This document shows positions 36,329-48,049 of a stretch of DNA of 64,000 bases, piece after piece; the first letter of the stretch is position 1, and every line of letters starts with the position of its first letter. A program made the position numbers and the translations under genes. A model generated the notes under the pieces. The model ran no database searches. It saw only the letters and a list, made by a program, of their open reading frames with translations, and was not told where the DNA came from. The DNA is from Dastarcus helophoroides (lineage: Eukaryota > Arthropoda > Insecta > Coleoptera > Bothrideridae), in contig CM053333.1 of NCBI GenBank assembly GCA_028583605.1, positions 31,883,976 through 31,947,975 on the forward strand. Direction: 5' to 3'.

Positions 36329-36663
36329 GTTTTAACATTTGCTTCTGATGTCGTGACAAATTCTCTAAATTAAATTAACCGATTTTTCTTTTTCCTCTAT
36401 CTTGTATCCTTTGTTTTTGTTCCTTCGTCCTTGTTCCTTTGATCTTGGTCCTTGGTCCTTCCTCCTTGGCACTTCGTCCTTGATTCTTCGTCTTTGGTCC
36501 TTCTTCCTTGATCCTTCGTTTTTGGTCCTTTGTCCTTGGTTCCTTGTTTTTAATCCTTCGTCCTTGGTACTTCGTCTTTGCTGCTTCGTCCTTGCTTCTT
36601 CGGCCTTGGTACTTGGTCCTTCGTTCTTTGTCCTGGTCCTTGATTCTTAGTCCTTGGTCCTTC
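36329..36663. repeat. Minisatellite leader and block II
   Basis: Begins with the non-repetitive leader GTTTTAACATTTGCTTCTGA, then GACAAATTCTCTAAATTAAA, followed by a 250-bp run of the same GTCCTT 14-mers. The same leader precedes block IV at 39319, and a shortened form (AAATTAGCCGATTTTCC) lies before block I near 35412. Confidence 0.9.
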
Positions 36664-36666
36664 TTA

Positions 36667-36760
36667 GCTCTAACGTGTTAGAGCAACCTTTGTTGTGTTT
36701 TTTAATCTTTCTTGGTTTCAGGGGACAATATTTGTATTTCACTTTATAAGTTGAAATAAA
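36667..36760 (+). repeat. GCGTTAGAGC-family repeat, truncated copy
   Basis: GCTCTAAC-GT-GTTAGAGC (36667-36684) is a short palindrome followed by AACCTTTGTTGTGTTTTTTA, TTGGTTTCAGGGGACAA and TTTGTATTTC. The same downstream sequence occurs at 45190-45245 and 47925-47985, and inverted at 44950-45020. Confidence 0.8.
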
Positions 36761-38154
36761 AAAGCTTCATTTCCAAGTTTAATGAAAAGAAAGTCAAACT
36801 TAAAAAAAATCTGAAATCTAACAAAAAAACCTGAAATCTAATAAAAGAACCTGAAATATAATTAAAAAATTTTGAAATCTAATAAAAAAATATGACATTC
36901 CGAGTTTAAAAGTCGAATTTTTCTGAAAAAAATAAGGTAAAAATGTGAAATTTTCAAATTCCATTCGTTCCGAGCAATAGATCGAAATTGTGCTGAAAAT
37001 TTACAGAAAAGAATTGACATCTCGGCAAAAGTAAACATTTTGAGATCAAATTGTCTAGGAAAAGTCAAAGTGTTTCTTGAAATTTTGTTTTTTTTTTCTT
37101 AAATCCATTAAAACTCCTAGTTTTGTAAACCTTGTGACACAATAGTGTTGCAATTATTTACGTCGATTTAAACCTCGAAATTTCAAATGTTTCTGAAAAG
37201 TTTCAAATTTTTTCTCCAAAATACAACTTCAAAGGCATAGCAAATTTGTAGATGGCATTTCTCAAGATATTTTTTTTTTCTGGAATCTTTAAGTTTTGAT
37301 TTTTTTGCAAGATTTTGGCATTTTCTAGACGTTATGATTTTTCCGAAATTTCGACCATGGTCTACAAATTTCTTTTTCAAATCGAAATTTTCTTTTAGCA
37401 ATTTTGAGTGTTTCTTAAAATTTCTTTTTTTTTCCTCAAACCCCTTAAATGTTCTAGTTTTGTAAGCTTTGTGATTTGTGGTACAAAAATTAGTGCAGTG
37501 TGTCGAATTTAAGTTCTAAAATTCTACTTTTTCTGAAAAGTTTCAAATTTTTTCCCTAAAATACAACTTTAAAAGCGTAACAAAATTGTATTTCAGCATT
37601 TTTCAAGATTATTTATTTGTGGAATTTTTGAGTCTAGACTTTTTCTCAAGATTTTGGCATTTTATAGAGGTTTTGATTTTTTTCCGAAATTTCGACTGTA
37701 ATCTACAATTTTCTTTTATCAATTTTAAAGTATTTCATGAAATTGTGCCTTTTTTTGACAAAATTCTTTGTAAAGTTCGTGACACAAAAAATACTTTTGT
37801 AATCATTTTCATTTATTTATTTTTTTCAAAATGTCGACTTTAAATTCGAAAGTGCTACTTCTTCTAAAGTCTTTCAAATTGTGTCTCCAAAATACAAGTT
37901 CAAAATCGCAACCTAATCCCTTTTTCTGAAAATGTCCTATTTCTGTTCTATTTTATTTTAACAGAATTTTTATTTTTTATTTTCGCTTACCGAGCTCAGC
38001 TAAGATACAAAAAAATGTGTAATTCAAGAGCGGTCAATAAGATCTCAAAGTGAAAAATGTCGATTTTTTTTTTGAGATCCTGTCTTTCGTGAAATTGCGA
38101 TTTTTTCTTTCCGAAATTTTGATTATATTATCAAAAAATTTCCTTTTATTAATT
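36761..38154. repeat. About 340-bp tandem duplication in T-rich DNA
   Basis: Ordered blocks recur with a period near 340 bp: CCTAGTTTTGTAA...TTGTGA, CTGAAAAGTTTCAAATTTTT, CCAAAATACAACTT, CAAGATTTTGGCATTTT and TTTCCGAAATTTCGAC. They start near 37110 and 37450, with a third partial copy from about 37770. Monomer-scale similarity to the GAAATTTTGAC satellite is visible. No gene is present. Confidence 0.75.
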
Positions 38155-39212
38155 TTGTCCTTCGTTTTTAGTCTTTCGTCCTTAGTCCGTTGTGCTTGGT
38201 CCTTCGTCCTTGCTTCTTCATCCTTGGTCCTTGGTTCTTCGTCCTTGGTTCTTCGTCCTTGGTTCTTCGTCCTTGGTTCTTCGTCCTTGGTCCTTCGTCT
38301 TTGGTCCTTCGTCCTTGGTCCGTCGTCCTTGGTCCTTCCCCTCGGTCCTTCATCCTTAGTCCTTAGTCCTTGGTCCTTCGTCCTTGGTTCTTCGTCCTTG
38401 GTCCTTCGTCCTTTGCCCTTGGTCCTTCATATTTGGTTTTTCGTCCTTGGTCCTTCGTCCTTGGTCCTTCGTCCTTGGTCCTTCGTCCTTGGTCCTTCGT
38501 CCTTGGTCCTTCGTCCTTGCTCCTTCGTCCTTAATCCTTGGCCCTTCGTCTTTGGTACTTCGTCCTGGGTTCTTCGTCCTGGGTCCTTCTTCCTTGATCT
38601 TTCGTCCTTGGTCCTTTGTCCTTGGCCCTTCGTCCTTGGTTCTTCGTCTTTGGTCCTTCGTCCTTCGTCCTTGCTCCTTCGTCCTTAGTCCTTGGTACTT
38701 CGTTCTGGGTTCTTCGTCGTGGGTCCTTCGTCCTTGCTCCTTCGTCCTTAGTCCTTGGCCCTTCGTCCTTGGTCCTCCGTCCTTGGTCCTTCGTCCTTGC
38801 TCCTTCGTCCTTACTCCTTCGTCCTTGGTATTTCGCCCTTCGTCCTTGGACCTTCGTCCTTGGTCCTTGGACCTTCGTCCTTGGTACTTCGTCCTGGGTT
38901 CTTTGTCCTAGGTCCTTCTTTCTTGATCTTTCGTCCTTGATCCTTCGTTCTTGGTTCTTCATCCTTTGTATTTGGTTCTTCGTCTTTAGTCCCTCGTCGG
39001 TAGTTCATCGTCTTTAGTCCTCGTCTTTAGTCCTTTGTCCTTGGTTTTTCGTCCTCGCTCCTTCGTCCTTGTTCCTTCTTCTTTGGTTCTTCGTCCGCTT
39101 TTCCATCGTCCGTTTTCCTTCGTCCGTTTTCCTTCGTCCTTTATCCTGGTCCTTTGTCCTTCGTCCTTGGTCCTTCGTACTTGGTCCTTCGTCCTTGGTC
39201 TTTCGTTCTTTA
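38155..39212. repeat. GTCCTT 14-bp minisatellite, block III
   Basis: The longest and most homogeneous stretch of GGTCCTTCGTCCTT dimers (cleanest near 38447-38520). Variants GGTACTTCGTCCTGG and GCTCCTTCGTCC are clustered. Open frames of 212, 175, 143 and 133 residues (LRPWSFVLGPSS period) are repeat translations. Confidence 0.95.
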
Positions 39213-39318
39213 TCGTTTACATTTTATTCTTTGACCTTTAACCTTTTTGCTTAAATTAAATCCCTTATCCCTGTGTCCATTTTTTTTTATTTTCCATTTG
39301 ATTTTTATCCTTTTTCCT

Positions 39319-39455
39319 GTTTTAACATTTGCTTCTGGTGTGACAAATTCTCTAAATTAAATTATCCGGTATCTTGTATCCTTTGTTTTTGTTCCTTCGT
39401 CCTTGTTCCTTTGTTCTTGGTCCTTCGTTCTTGGTCCTTCGTCGTTGGTTCTTTA
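39319..39455. repeat. Minisatellite leader copy and block IV
   Basis: Repeats the leader of 36329 (GTTTTAACATTTGCTTCTGG, GACAAATTCTCTAAATTAAA) and then has about 75 bp of GTCCTT units, so leader plus minisatellite were duplicated together. Confidence 0.85.
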
Positions 39456-40784
39456 TTTCTGGCATATATCTTTTTTCCTTTATATATTATCCGGTATTTT
39501 TTAACCTTTTATTATCTAAGAATATGAAAATTGGAATTTTCTTTCATTAATTTAATCTTTTTCTTGAAATTTAACTTTTTTGTTTTGAAATTTTGAATTT
39601 AGTTTTTTTTTATTTTCGAATTAAGGTAAACATTTCGACTGCTTATCTACCCATATTTTCACTTTGGTTGTGAAATCAAGAGAACCAAAATAGTTTAGAA
39701 TATTCGGTTTCAATTAATTTTAGGATTTATTCAATAAGAAGATAAAATATCCCTGAAAGCAGGATCAAATTAAAAAATGATTAATTTTTTTGTAGCGACC
39801 GGTCAGGATTAATTAATTAGGATGAATCATGATCTTGAGATTTTAATATGAGTTAAGATTAGGATGGACAGTATCAAGCAAAATTTATGGATCCCAATTG
39901 GGATAAAAAATTACGACGATATGATTTCGGGTAGCAAAAAAGTTTGTTTTGTTCGAACAGAATGTTAATTCAATCAGGTATACGTAATGACTGACTGCAG
40001 ACTAAAATTCGTGTCCCATGTTTCCTAATTCGAGGATTACGGTGCAGCTTCGAATTAATAATTTTAGTAACAGTAAAGTGAACTTTAATAATAAATTTCA
40101 GTCACAATACTTTTGTCCGTGTACTACGTAAGACGATATATAGACTTGTTGATAGTTTAGAAGTAAAAGAACACAATAGAATCCTAGACAATGGGCTATT
40201 CAGATACTGTCAAATATTGAATGTATAGATCTAAAATGTCTAGCTTTTAACCGACAGCTGCACATACATCATATGCAGCACGCGCCAAAGCACATGTTAC
40301 ACATTTTTTTTAAAGGCGCAAGCGCTGCAATCAACAGGTCCAGTAGGAAGCCAAACATTCCTAAGCTCTGCTACTGTTTAGGTTATTTTAAAGGGAACTG
40401 AATTCGACGAGTATCGATATTCGTCGTAAGTACCACGCAGATTCTTCCGAAATTATGACTGAAGTTGGTCTGAGATACAATAGATGAATATTCTCATTAT
40501 ACAGGCTGTTTATAGCCATACGCACAGCTTGTAGTCCTTGCATTTTAGAAGGGAGTTATAATTAGAGCAAGACATTCGCGAGTAATGTAAAGGTGGATAA
40601 AAATTTTATTGTGCGAAATTTAAAAAAAATATTATCGCGCAAGGTTAATTATTTTGTCACGTAAATAGTTATTTTGTGTTGTACTACGGAATCCTGTGCG
40701 CTCTTCAAATGCAGAGCAAAAAGCTTTAACTGTAAGATCAAAACCGTGAACATAACACATTTGGGTCAAAAACAACGCGCAACA
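39456..40784. other. AT-rich spacer, no gene seen
   Basis: Unrecognised sequence without clear repeats or exons. Confidence 0.4.
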
Positions 40785-41052
40785 CAAATTTTTGTTGATG
40801 TGGATCAACGAGTGCGGCAATACACAAATAAATAACGCCCTTCGTAACCGTAGCAACGTAAAGCTAGAAGTCGAATCAAGAATTCTTAAATTAAGGTGGA
40901 TTCACACCAACAAAAAATTATGTTGTACGTTGTATTGGACACAAATGTGCTGGCGTGCGCCGCAATTTTGTTGATGTGAACTGTGCGCCGTGCCGATCAA
41001 ATGTGTGTCAAATACAGCGTACAACATAAATATTTATTGGAGTGGATCACGC
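40785..41052. mobile_element. Foldback element with three alternating arms
   Basis: One arm (40896-40950: GGATTCACACCAACAAAAAA, TATGTTGTACGTTGTATTGG, ACACAAATGTG) matches the reverse complement of 41000-41050 (GGATCCACTCCAATAAATAT, TATGTTGTACGCTGTATTTG, ACACACAT) at roughly 85 % by eye. A third, more diverged reverse-complement copy lies at about 40745-40810 (GATCCACATCAACAAAAATT, TGTTGCGCGTTG). The middle segment 40962-40980 again reads GTTGATGTGAAC. No coding capacity. The class is not recognised. Confidence 0.75.
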
Positions 41053-41859
41053 GAATGCTCTCATCCTTTAAGATGGGATCGGGGAAAAAGTCGACTTTTG
41101 AAAATCAATTATTCGATCATTTTCGAATTGTAGAATCGATTAATCGGACGAATAAAGATAGATTTGGAATCTTCTTGTCTAGATTTAACGGACGCAACTA
41201 CATTTCTTTTGTTTATTTAATTCTGTGGTCAAATAAAGGAAACTACGACGTTCATTGATTTTTTGTACGCTCTGCGATAATGTTGGAAACCAAATGTTAT
41301 GTTTTTTTGAAATGGAATAAATAAGTAACCCGCATTGCAATTATTTTTGCAAGATTTAAAGGTCAACAAGTATTGCATGTCACTAATAATGATGCTAAAC
41401 CTTTTGCGTAGGCAATTTGTACGCTACGAGTAAAATGGAAGAAGTCTATTCATGTAAACTAAATGTGCATATAGGGGCACATATAATTTAACTAGTAACC
41501 TAAAAGAAATTTAGTTAATAATATATTCGCATATTCAAAAGTCTATTTTACTTCGTCGCGTTCGTGAATATGTGAATGTGTATTTTAACAAAAAGAGCGT
41601 ATTTACTTAATAACTTAAAGTTGCAGTCAAGAATTCTTGAGTACATCTCCCGTTTATGTGGCTGTATTTTAACTCCATACAATTAAATACTCCAAAACCT
41701 GGTGAAATGGTTTCAAAGGGTACGCGAAGATAAAAAGTTCTGATACTTTGAACAGAGAGCAAAAATAAAAGCTCCTGTAAGAACTAGCACAGGATCTTAA
41801 CCAGATACTTCCTTCGAGAGGAGCTCAGATCTCACCATGTACTTAAAGACATTTTCAAA
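41053..41859. other. AT-rich spacer, no gene seen
   Basis: No repeats or exons found. The 91-residue open frame at 40983-41258 starts inside the foldback arm and shows no motif. Confidence 0.4.
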
Positions 41860-44680
41860 AATGTCTTCAATTTTGGAAGTCAAATTTTGAAAATAGGGCT
41901 ACATTTTAAAAATTCGAGATTTTGAAATAAATCATTTTTAAAAATAATTTGAAATTTATAAAAAATATTGCGGATTTGTGAAAAATATTGTTGGTTTGTC
42001 CCCAAAATCTTGAAAAAAAGGTGAACAATTTTGAATATTAGAATTTCAAATGGTCGAAATCATGAGACAAATTTAAATTTTGAAAAATGTCGAATTTTTG
42101 AAAAACTTCGTAATTGTACAAATGTAAATATTTTGACAAAATTCGAACTTTTGGAGAAAGTTGATATTTTCAAAACAAAGTCCAAGTTTTAGAAAAAGTT
42201 TTGAAAAGATGTCGAAAAGCCAAAGTTTTTAAAAAGTTCAGATTCTTAAATTATTCGAAATTTTGATGAAGGTCAATATTTCACAAAAATGGTTGGTACA
42301 TTTTGAAACAATATCGAAATTTGGAAAAAAGTCAAAATTTTGAAAATAGGACAACATTTTAAAGTCATTTAGAAAAATGAATTGAAATTTTAAAAAAATA
42401 CAAATTTACTCTCGAACTTTTGAAAAATGTTCAAAATTTGGGAAGATCGAAATTTTAGAAAAACCAAATATTTAGAAATCGAAATCTTAAAAAGTCGAAA
42501 TTTTAGAAAAAGTCATTTTTAGAAATAATTTGAGATTTTTAAAAATTTATTAAAAAAATTGCAAATTTACTGTCGAACTTTTGAAAAAATATCGGAATTT
42601 GAGAAGTTCGAGATTTTAAAAAGTCGAAATTTTAGGAAAAATGACTACATTTTAAAACGGGAAGATTTTTAAAAAAGTTATTTTTAAAATTAATTTGAGA
42701 TTTGTAAAAAATATTGCTGGTTAACTCTTGAAATTTTGAAAAAAGGTGAAACTTTTTAGAGATCGAAATTTTAAATGAATGAAATTATGAGAAAATATAA
42801 ATTTTGAAAAAAGTCAAATTTTTGAAAAACGTCGCAATTGTACAAATGTAAAAATTTTGAAAACATTCCAACTTTTGTAGAAAAAAATCGAGATTTTTAA
42901 AAAAGTTATTTTTACAAATAATTTGAGGTTTGTAAAAAATATTGCTGGTTTTGCAAAAAGTTGAAAATTTTTAAAGATCAAAATTTTAGATGATTAAAAT
43001 TATGAGAAAAATTTTAATTTTGAAAAATTGAATTTTTGAAAAACGTCATAATTGTACAAATGTAAACCTTTTAAAAAAAAATCGAAGTTTCGAGGAAAGT
43101 TGAAATTTTGAAAACAAACTTTCAATTTTGAAAAAACTTTAAAATGATGTCGACATTTTAAACAAAAGCTAGTTTTTTAAAAGGTCCAGATTTATCAAAA
43201 AGTCGAAATTTTGTAAAAAATGTCGAAAGCTGGATCAAAAGTCGACATTTAAATTTTGAAAATAGAGCCACATTTTAAAAAAGACGAGGTTTTGAAAAAA
43301 AGGCATTTCGAAAAATGAATTGAAATTAAAAAAAAATACAAATTTACTTTGGAACTTTTGAAAAATGATCAAAATTTGGGAAAATCGAAATTTTAGAAAC
43401 ATCGAAATTTTAGAAGATCGAAATTTTAAAAAGTCGAAATTTTAGAAGTCATTTTTAAAAATAATTTGAGATTTTTTTTGTAAAAAATATTGCTGGTTTA
43501 CTTTCGAAATTTGGAAAAAAGTTAAAAATGTTTAAGGATCGAAATTTTAATTGATCAAAATTATGTGAGAAATTTAAGTTTTCGAAAAATCGAATTTTTG
43601 GAAAACATAGTAATTGTTCAAATGTAAACATTTTGAAAAAATTCTTTTGAAGAAAGTTGAAATTTTGAAAACAAAGTTTTAATTTTGGAAAAAGTTTTGA
43701 AAATATGTCGATATTTTAAAGAAAAGCCGGAGTTTTTTAAAAAGTCGAAATTTATAAAAATGTCGAAATTTTGTAAAAATGTCGAAAGTTTGATCAAAAA
43801 TCGCCATTGTACAAAAAGGGTTATATTTTGAAAAAATGCGTAAATTTTTAAAGAACACGAAATTTTGAAAAAATGTCATTTCAAAAAATAATTTGAAATT
43901 TATAAAAAAATTGTAGATTTACTCTCGAAATTTTGAAAAAAGATCGATATTTTGGAAGGTCACAATTTTAAAACGTCGAAATTATGGAAAACTTTAAATT
44001 TTAAAAAAAAGTTAATATTTTGCAAAAATTTTGGAAAAATTCAAACTTTTGGAGAAAACTGAAATTTTTGAAAACAAAATTTGCAAAAACTTTTAAAAGA
44101 CGTGTCAAAATTTTAAACAAAAGCCAATGTTTTTCAAAAAGTCCAGATTTATAAAAAAGTCGAAATGTTGAATTGATCAAAAGTTGATATGTTATAAAAA
44201 AGGTTATATTTTGAAAAAATGTAACAATTTTTTTAAAAAGTCGAAAATTTTAGAAAAATCGAAATTTTTAGAAAAGTCGACATTTTTAGAAAAGGTCGAA
44301 ATTTTGAAAATAGTCCCAGAAGAAAATGAGATTTTGAAAAAAATCATTTCGAAGAATAATTTAAAATTTATAAAAAAATCGCAGGTTAACTCGAAATTTT
44401 GAAAAATGATCGTAATTTTAGAAGATCAAAATTTTAGAAGATCGAAATTTTAAAAAATCGAGGTTTTACAAAAATGTCTAAATTTTGAAAAATCGTACAC
44501 CGATGTTTTGAACAATGTCGCAAATTAAAAAAATAAAATTCGAACTTTTGGGAAAAGGTGAAATTTTAAAAGAAAAATCTGAAATAAGTTAGTTTTGAAA
44601 GGATGTCGAAATTTCAAACAAAAGCCAGACTCTTTTAAAAGAGAGGAAATTTTGAAAAAATATCAAAATTTTGGACTACG
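41860..44680 (+). repeat. GAAATTTTGAC satellite, block 2a (A-rich on +)
   Basis: Monomers such as AAAAGTCGAAATTTTGAAAA, now in the opposite sense to block 1. Recurring phrases mark an irregular longer unit: AATTTGAGATTTGTAAAAAA with TATTGCTGGTTT near 41948, 42524, 42688, 42918, 43460, 43893 and 44355, and AATTGTACAAATGTAAA near 42113, 42836, 43046 and 43611. Confidence 0.9.
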
Positions 44681-44939
44681 TAGTTCTTAAATTTATGGCA
44701 ACGTAGTCACACTACATACTGCCACGACTAGAAATATAAGTAGTCATTTTACAAAAAAAGGTTACGTTTCTAAAAAATGTCTTTCTGGAAAAATAATCAA
44801 AATCTAAAAAAAGTCAAAATTTAAAAAAAAAGTTTGTAGAATAAAATTGATATTTATACAAAATGCAGGTTTATCCTCGAAATTTTGCAAAAAGGTGAGA
44901 ATTTTAGAAAATCAAAAGATTTTGGTGGTCCTTGGGTAT

Positions 44940-45250
44940 CTTCAAAAACTGAAATCCAAAACTTGTCCCCTGAAACCAAGAAAAATTCAAAAACACAACA
45001 AAGGTTGCTCTAACGCGTTTCGACAGCCAAGCTACACGATAAGTCTTTTTTGGGATGGATTCTGTTTTTCAAAAGTGGTCCAATTTAAATTCTAAAAGTA
45101 AAACGTCAAAATAGAAACTATGTATGAAAAGAAAATCGAGAATATCTCTCTGAAGATAATAGCTTGGGTGTCGAAACGCGTTAGAGAAACCTTTGTTGTG
45201 TTTTTAATCTTTCTTGGTTTCAGGGGACAAGTTTTGTATTTCAAGTATTT
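44940..45250. repeat. Inverted pair of the GCGTTAGAGC-family repeat
   Basis: The right arm (about 45145-45250) reads ATCTCTCTGAAGATAATAGC, TGTCGAAACGCGTTAGAGAA, CCTTTGTTGTGTTTTTAATC and TTGGTTTCAGGGGACAAGTT. The left arm (about 44940-45050) is its reverse complement, beginning CCAAAACTTGTCCCCTGAAA. About 90 bp of spacer separates them. It lies between satellite blocks. Confidence 0.85.
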
Positions 45251-45640
45251 CAATTTTTAAAATCGAAAAATAAAAAGTCGAAAATTTAAAAAGTCGAAAT
45301 TTTAAAAAGTCGATATTTTAAAAAGCTGAAATTTTAAAGAGCCGAAATTTTAAAAAGCCGAAATTTTAAAGAGCCGATATTTTAAAAAGCTCAAATTTTA
45401 AAAAAGTTTTAAATTGTAAACAATAAACTTTTCGATAAACATCAAAATATTGAGCAAATATCCCAATTTTGAAAAAGAATTCGAACTTTTGGAAAGGCTG
45501 AAATTTCGCGAAAAAAGGTCTAAATTTTGAAAAGATGTCGAAGTTTCGAACAAGAGAAAGTTTGAAAGTTGAAATTTATAAAAACCTGAAAGCAGAAAAA
45601 AATGTCGAAATGTTGAACGGGAGCGAAAATAAGTTTTGGA
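45251..45640 (+). repeat. GAAATTTTGAC satellite, block 2b with clean 17-mers
   Basis: 45270-45405 is a cleaner run of about eight units of AAAAAGTCGAAATTTTA with variants GCTG, GCCG and TCGAT. It shows that the basic unit is 17 bp. The rest is degenerate. Confidence 0.9.
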
Positions 45641-47494
45641 AAATTGGAAGCAATGGTAGAGGTTAAGTATTGTGATTCACAATTCGTATCTTTGTATCTA
45701 TGGTTAGGGCGGATTTAGACTTGAACTAGTGATATAGATATGGCGTCCAAATATTATGTCGATGGTTTTTTTGGAGCCCCCATGACAGTGGGCGCCCTAA
45801 GCTATAGCTTGTGCAGCTTATATGTAAATCTAGCAGTGTCTATGGTTTCCAAACCGAGTGGACACAGAATGTCCTTTTGTTTCTCTTCGAATTGACCAAA
45901 GCGGACATAATTCATGGAAATGACTAATCTCTATGGTTCTGGGAGTAATCGGATTTAGTTGCATTTTACAAAGTGCTTTTTTAGTTGACACATGTAGTAG
46001 CTGTTGACGACAAAATGATTTGAATAAAGCCAGTACAACGGGCCATAAAAGCAAATCTATCTGTTTAAGTCGGAACCACGTACAGCGGCAGATGGAATAA
46101 TAATCAGCAGCTTTTATTTTTTATCTTACTACGAAATTATAACAGTTGTTAAATTTTTGACAGAACTTGTAAATTACAGAGGAGGATTAATTACGTTGCT
46201 TTTCAGTGCCCCCTTCGCCCGAGTTGCAATCTAAATATAGTTAGCAATAATCCAACAATTACATCTGCTGTTTTATTACCGCAATTATTGTGATTATCTT
46301 TATATTACAATGTTTCCTGATTTTAAAAAGTATAACTTGCGACATATGATTGTCGATTGTAAAGTATCATGGGCACCAATTTAACGTACTTCCTTGTGAA
46401 AACATAATAGAAGAAATCGCTCTATAAAAACAATTCCCCATTATTTATTCAACCTTTATAGTTTCCACAAATAACAGTTGCATTGTGAATCATTGTGATT
46501 TGTTTATGGGATACGACTTCATAATTAAAACGGTTGGAATTCCTTTTGTAATCACCTACAATTGTCATCTGAGTAAAACCACCTACTAAAGTAAAAGAAA
46601 CTTAAAAAATTTTAAAAATCTCGCTTGAATTGTTTATAACAAACGCTAAAATGTCGTTTTAGTCATTATTTTCTAACTGCCTGGGAATTTATTTGATTTA
46701 GTATTGTCAAGTTTAACGTCAAATATATTTGCAATTTTATTGCAATCTCTCGAGAAAATTAGAATTAATGTATGGTATCAAAAAACCAGTAGCATACATG
46801 TGAATGTTAATTTTTTTGTTATCTCATTCATATTTGACATTTATGGCGACAAATTAATATCGGCAACGTATGTGACTACCCTTCTGGCTACAGTTACACA
46901 AGCATATTTCTTTTGTAATGACTTATTTAAGATAATATTTATAGTTAGTTATTAATGTCAGCGGTATTGAAAACAAAAAAGGTAATACTACCGTGAGACA
47001 CTCGGCTGCCGCTTACGTTTTAGGAGATAATACCTGTAAACAATACCGCATAAGTAGTTAATTAAAATTTCGTTAATTAAGACCTATAGAATGTATTTTA
47101 GCAATCAAAGGGGCATGACTTGAATACAACTTTAAGGCGATAATTAACACGTGGCCCAAAACCAAAAAAAGTCATCTGGCGTTTTATTTGTTTTTTTTTA
47201 ATTACGTACTTTTTCATTAACATATTATGTATTTTATACTAGTTGTTACCAGCGACTTCGACAGCAAACTTGAAGAAATTACTACAATGCAACTGAATGG
47301 AATAACATTTGAAATTAATTTTCAGTTCGAATTTTAGAGCGGTAACGTAATATTACTGAAATCGATAATGTAGAAGCACGCTTTTATGATAATAGTTCGA
47401 CAACCTAAGAAGAGAGGTCGCTCTTAAAATAAAGATCACAGAGTTGACACTCACCTTTCCCTGTGATTATTTATAAATAGTTATTTAAGCTTTC
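45641..47494. other. Spacer, no gene seen
   Basis: Mixed single-copy-looking sequence. 45707-45842 is listed separately as a probable transposon fragment. Confidence 0.4.
45707..45842. repeat. Probable transposon fragment with GGGCGCC core
   Basis: GGGCGGATTTAGACTT at one end, GTGGGCGCCCTAAGCTATAG in the middle and TGTAAATCTAGCAGTG at the other end resemble a widespread class of animal interspersed repeats in which 'aaatccgcc' and 'taaatct' ends bracket a GGGCGCC core. The resemblance is from memory and the class cannot be fixed here. Confidence 0.4.
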
Positions 47495-47665
47495 TGCATA
47501 TTTCTGGAAAATAAGTTCGGGATAAAAAGTAGCCAACTAACTTTTCCGCATCGCAAACATTGTCTATCCAAATTTTCGTCAAAATCGTTTCAGTAATTGG
47601 CCAGTGGAGAGCGGACAAACAGAAACACTTTCGCATTTATACTGTAATGATTTAACCTAAAATAT
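47495..47665 (+). mobile_element. Probable LINE 3' tail fragment
   Basis: CCAAATTTTCGTCAAAATCG, TTTCAGTAATTGGCCAGTGG, AGAGCGGACAAACAGAAACA and CTTTCGCATTTATACTGTAA follow the order seen in a very common arthropod repeat tail, usually attached to RTE-type LINEs (GTCAAAATCG-GTTCAG-GACAAACAGACAGACA-CTTTCGCATTTAT). The assignment is by recognition, not by search. Confidence 0.55.
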
Positions 47666-47879
47666 GTTTTTTAATTTTAAATTCTTTATCTTGTTTGCCT
47701 CATCGTTTCCCTATTATTTTAGTCTGTATTTTTATTTTCTATATAAATAAAAACCTAATCTATTTATTTGTCATATGACAGAAGGAGAAAAACTTAGAGC
47801 GTAAATCCAAAATATTGAGAAAGAAAACATCGAAACTTCAAGATAAAGTTAACAAAACTAAAGCTGGAATTATCAGAGT

Positions 47880-47990
47880 CAGTATCTCTCTGAAGATGAT
47901 GGTTTGGCTGTCGAAACGCGTTAGAGCAAACTTTGTTGTGTTTTTTAATCTTCCTTGGTTTCAGGGAACAAGTTTTGTATTTCAATTTTT
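47880..47990 (+). repeat. GCGTTAGAGC-family repeat, full copy
   Basis: GTATCTCTCTGAAGATGATG, GTTTGGCTGTCGAAACGCGT, TAGAGCAAACTTTGTTGTGT and TTGGTTTCAGGGAACAAGTT. Best preserved copy of the family also found at 36667, 44940 (inverted) and 45145. Confidence 0.85.
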
Positions 47991-48049
47991 AAAGATAACC
48001 AAGGACCAGTCCGTTCCACCAAAAGTTACAACAACTTAGAAAAACAACT

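Noticed and set aside
35541..38962. Proteins with LRPWSFVLGPSS repeats
   Set aside because: 14-bp minisatellite translated over three units (42 bp, 14 codons); frames open on both strands.
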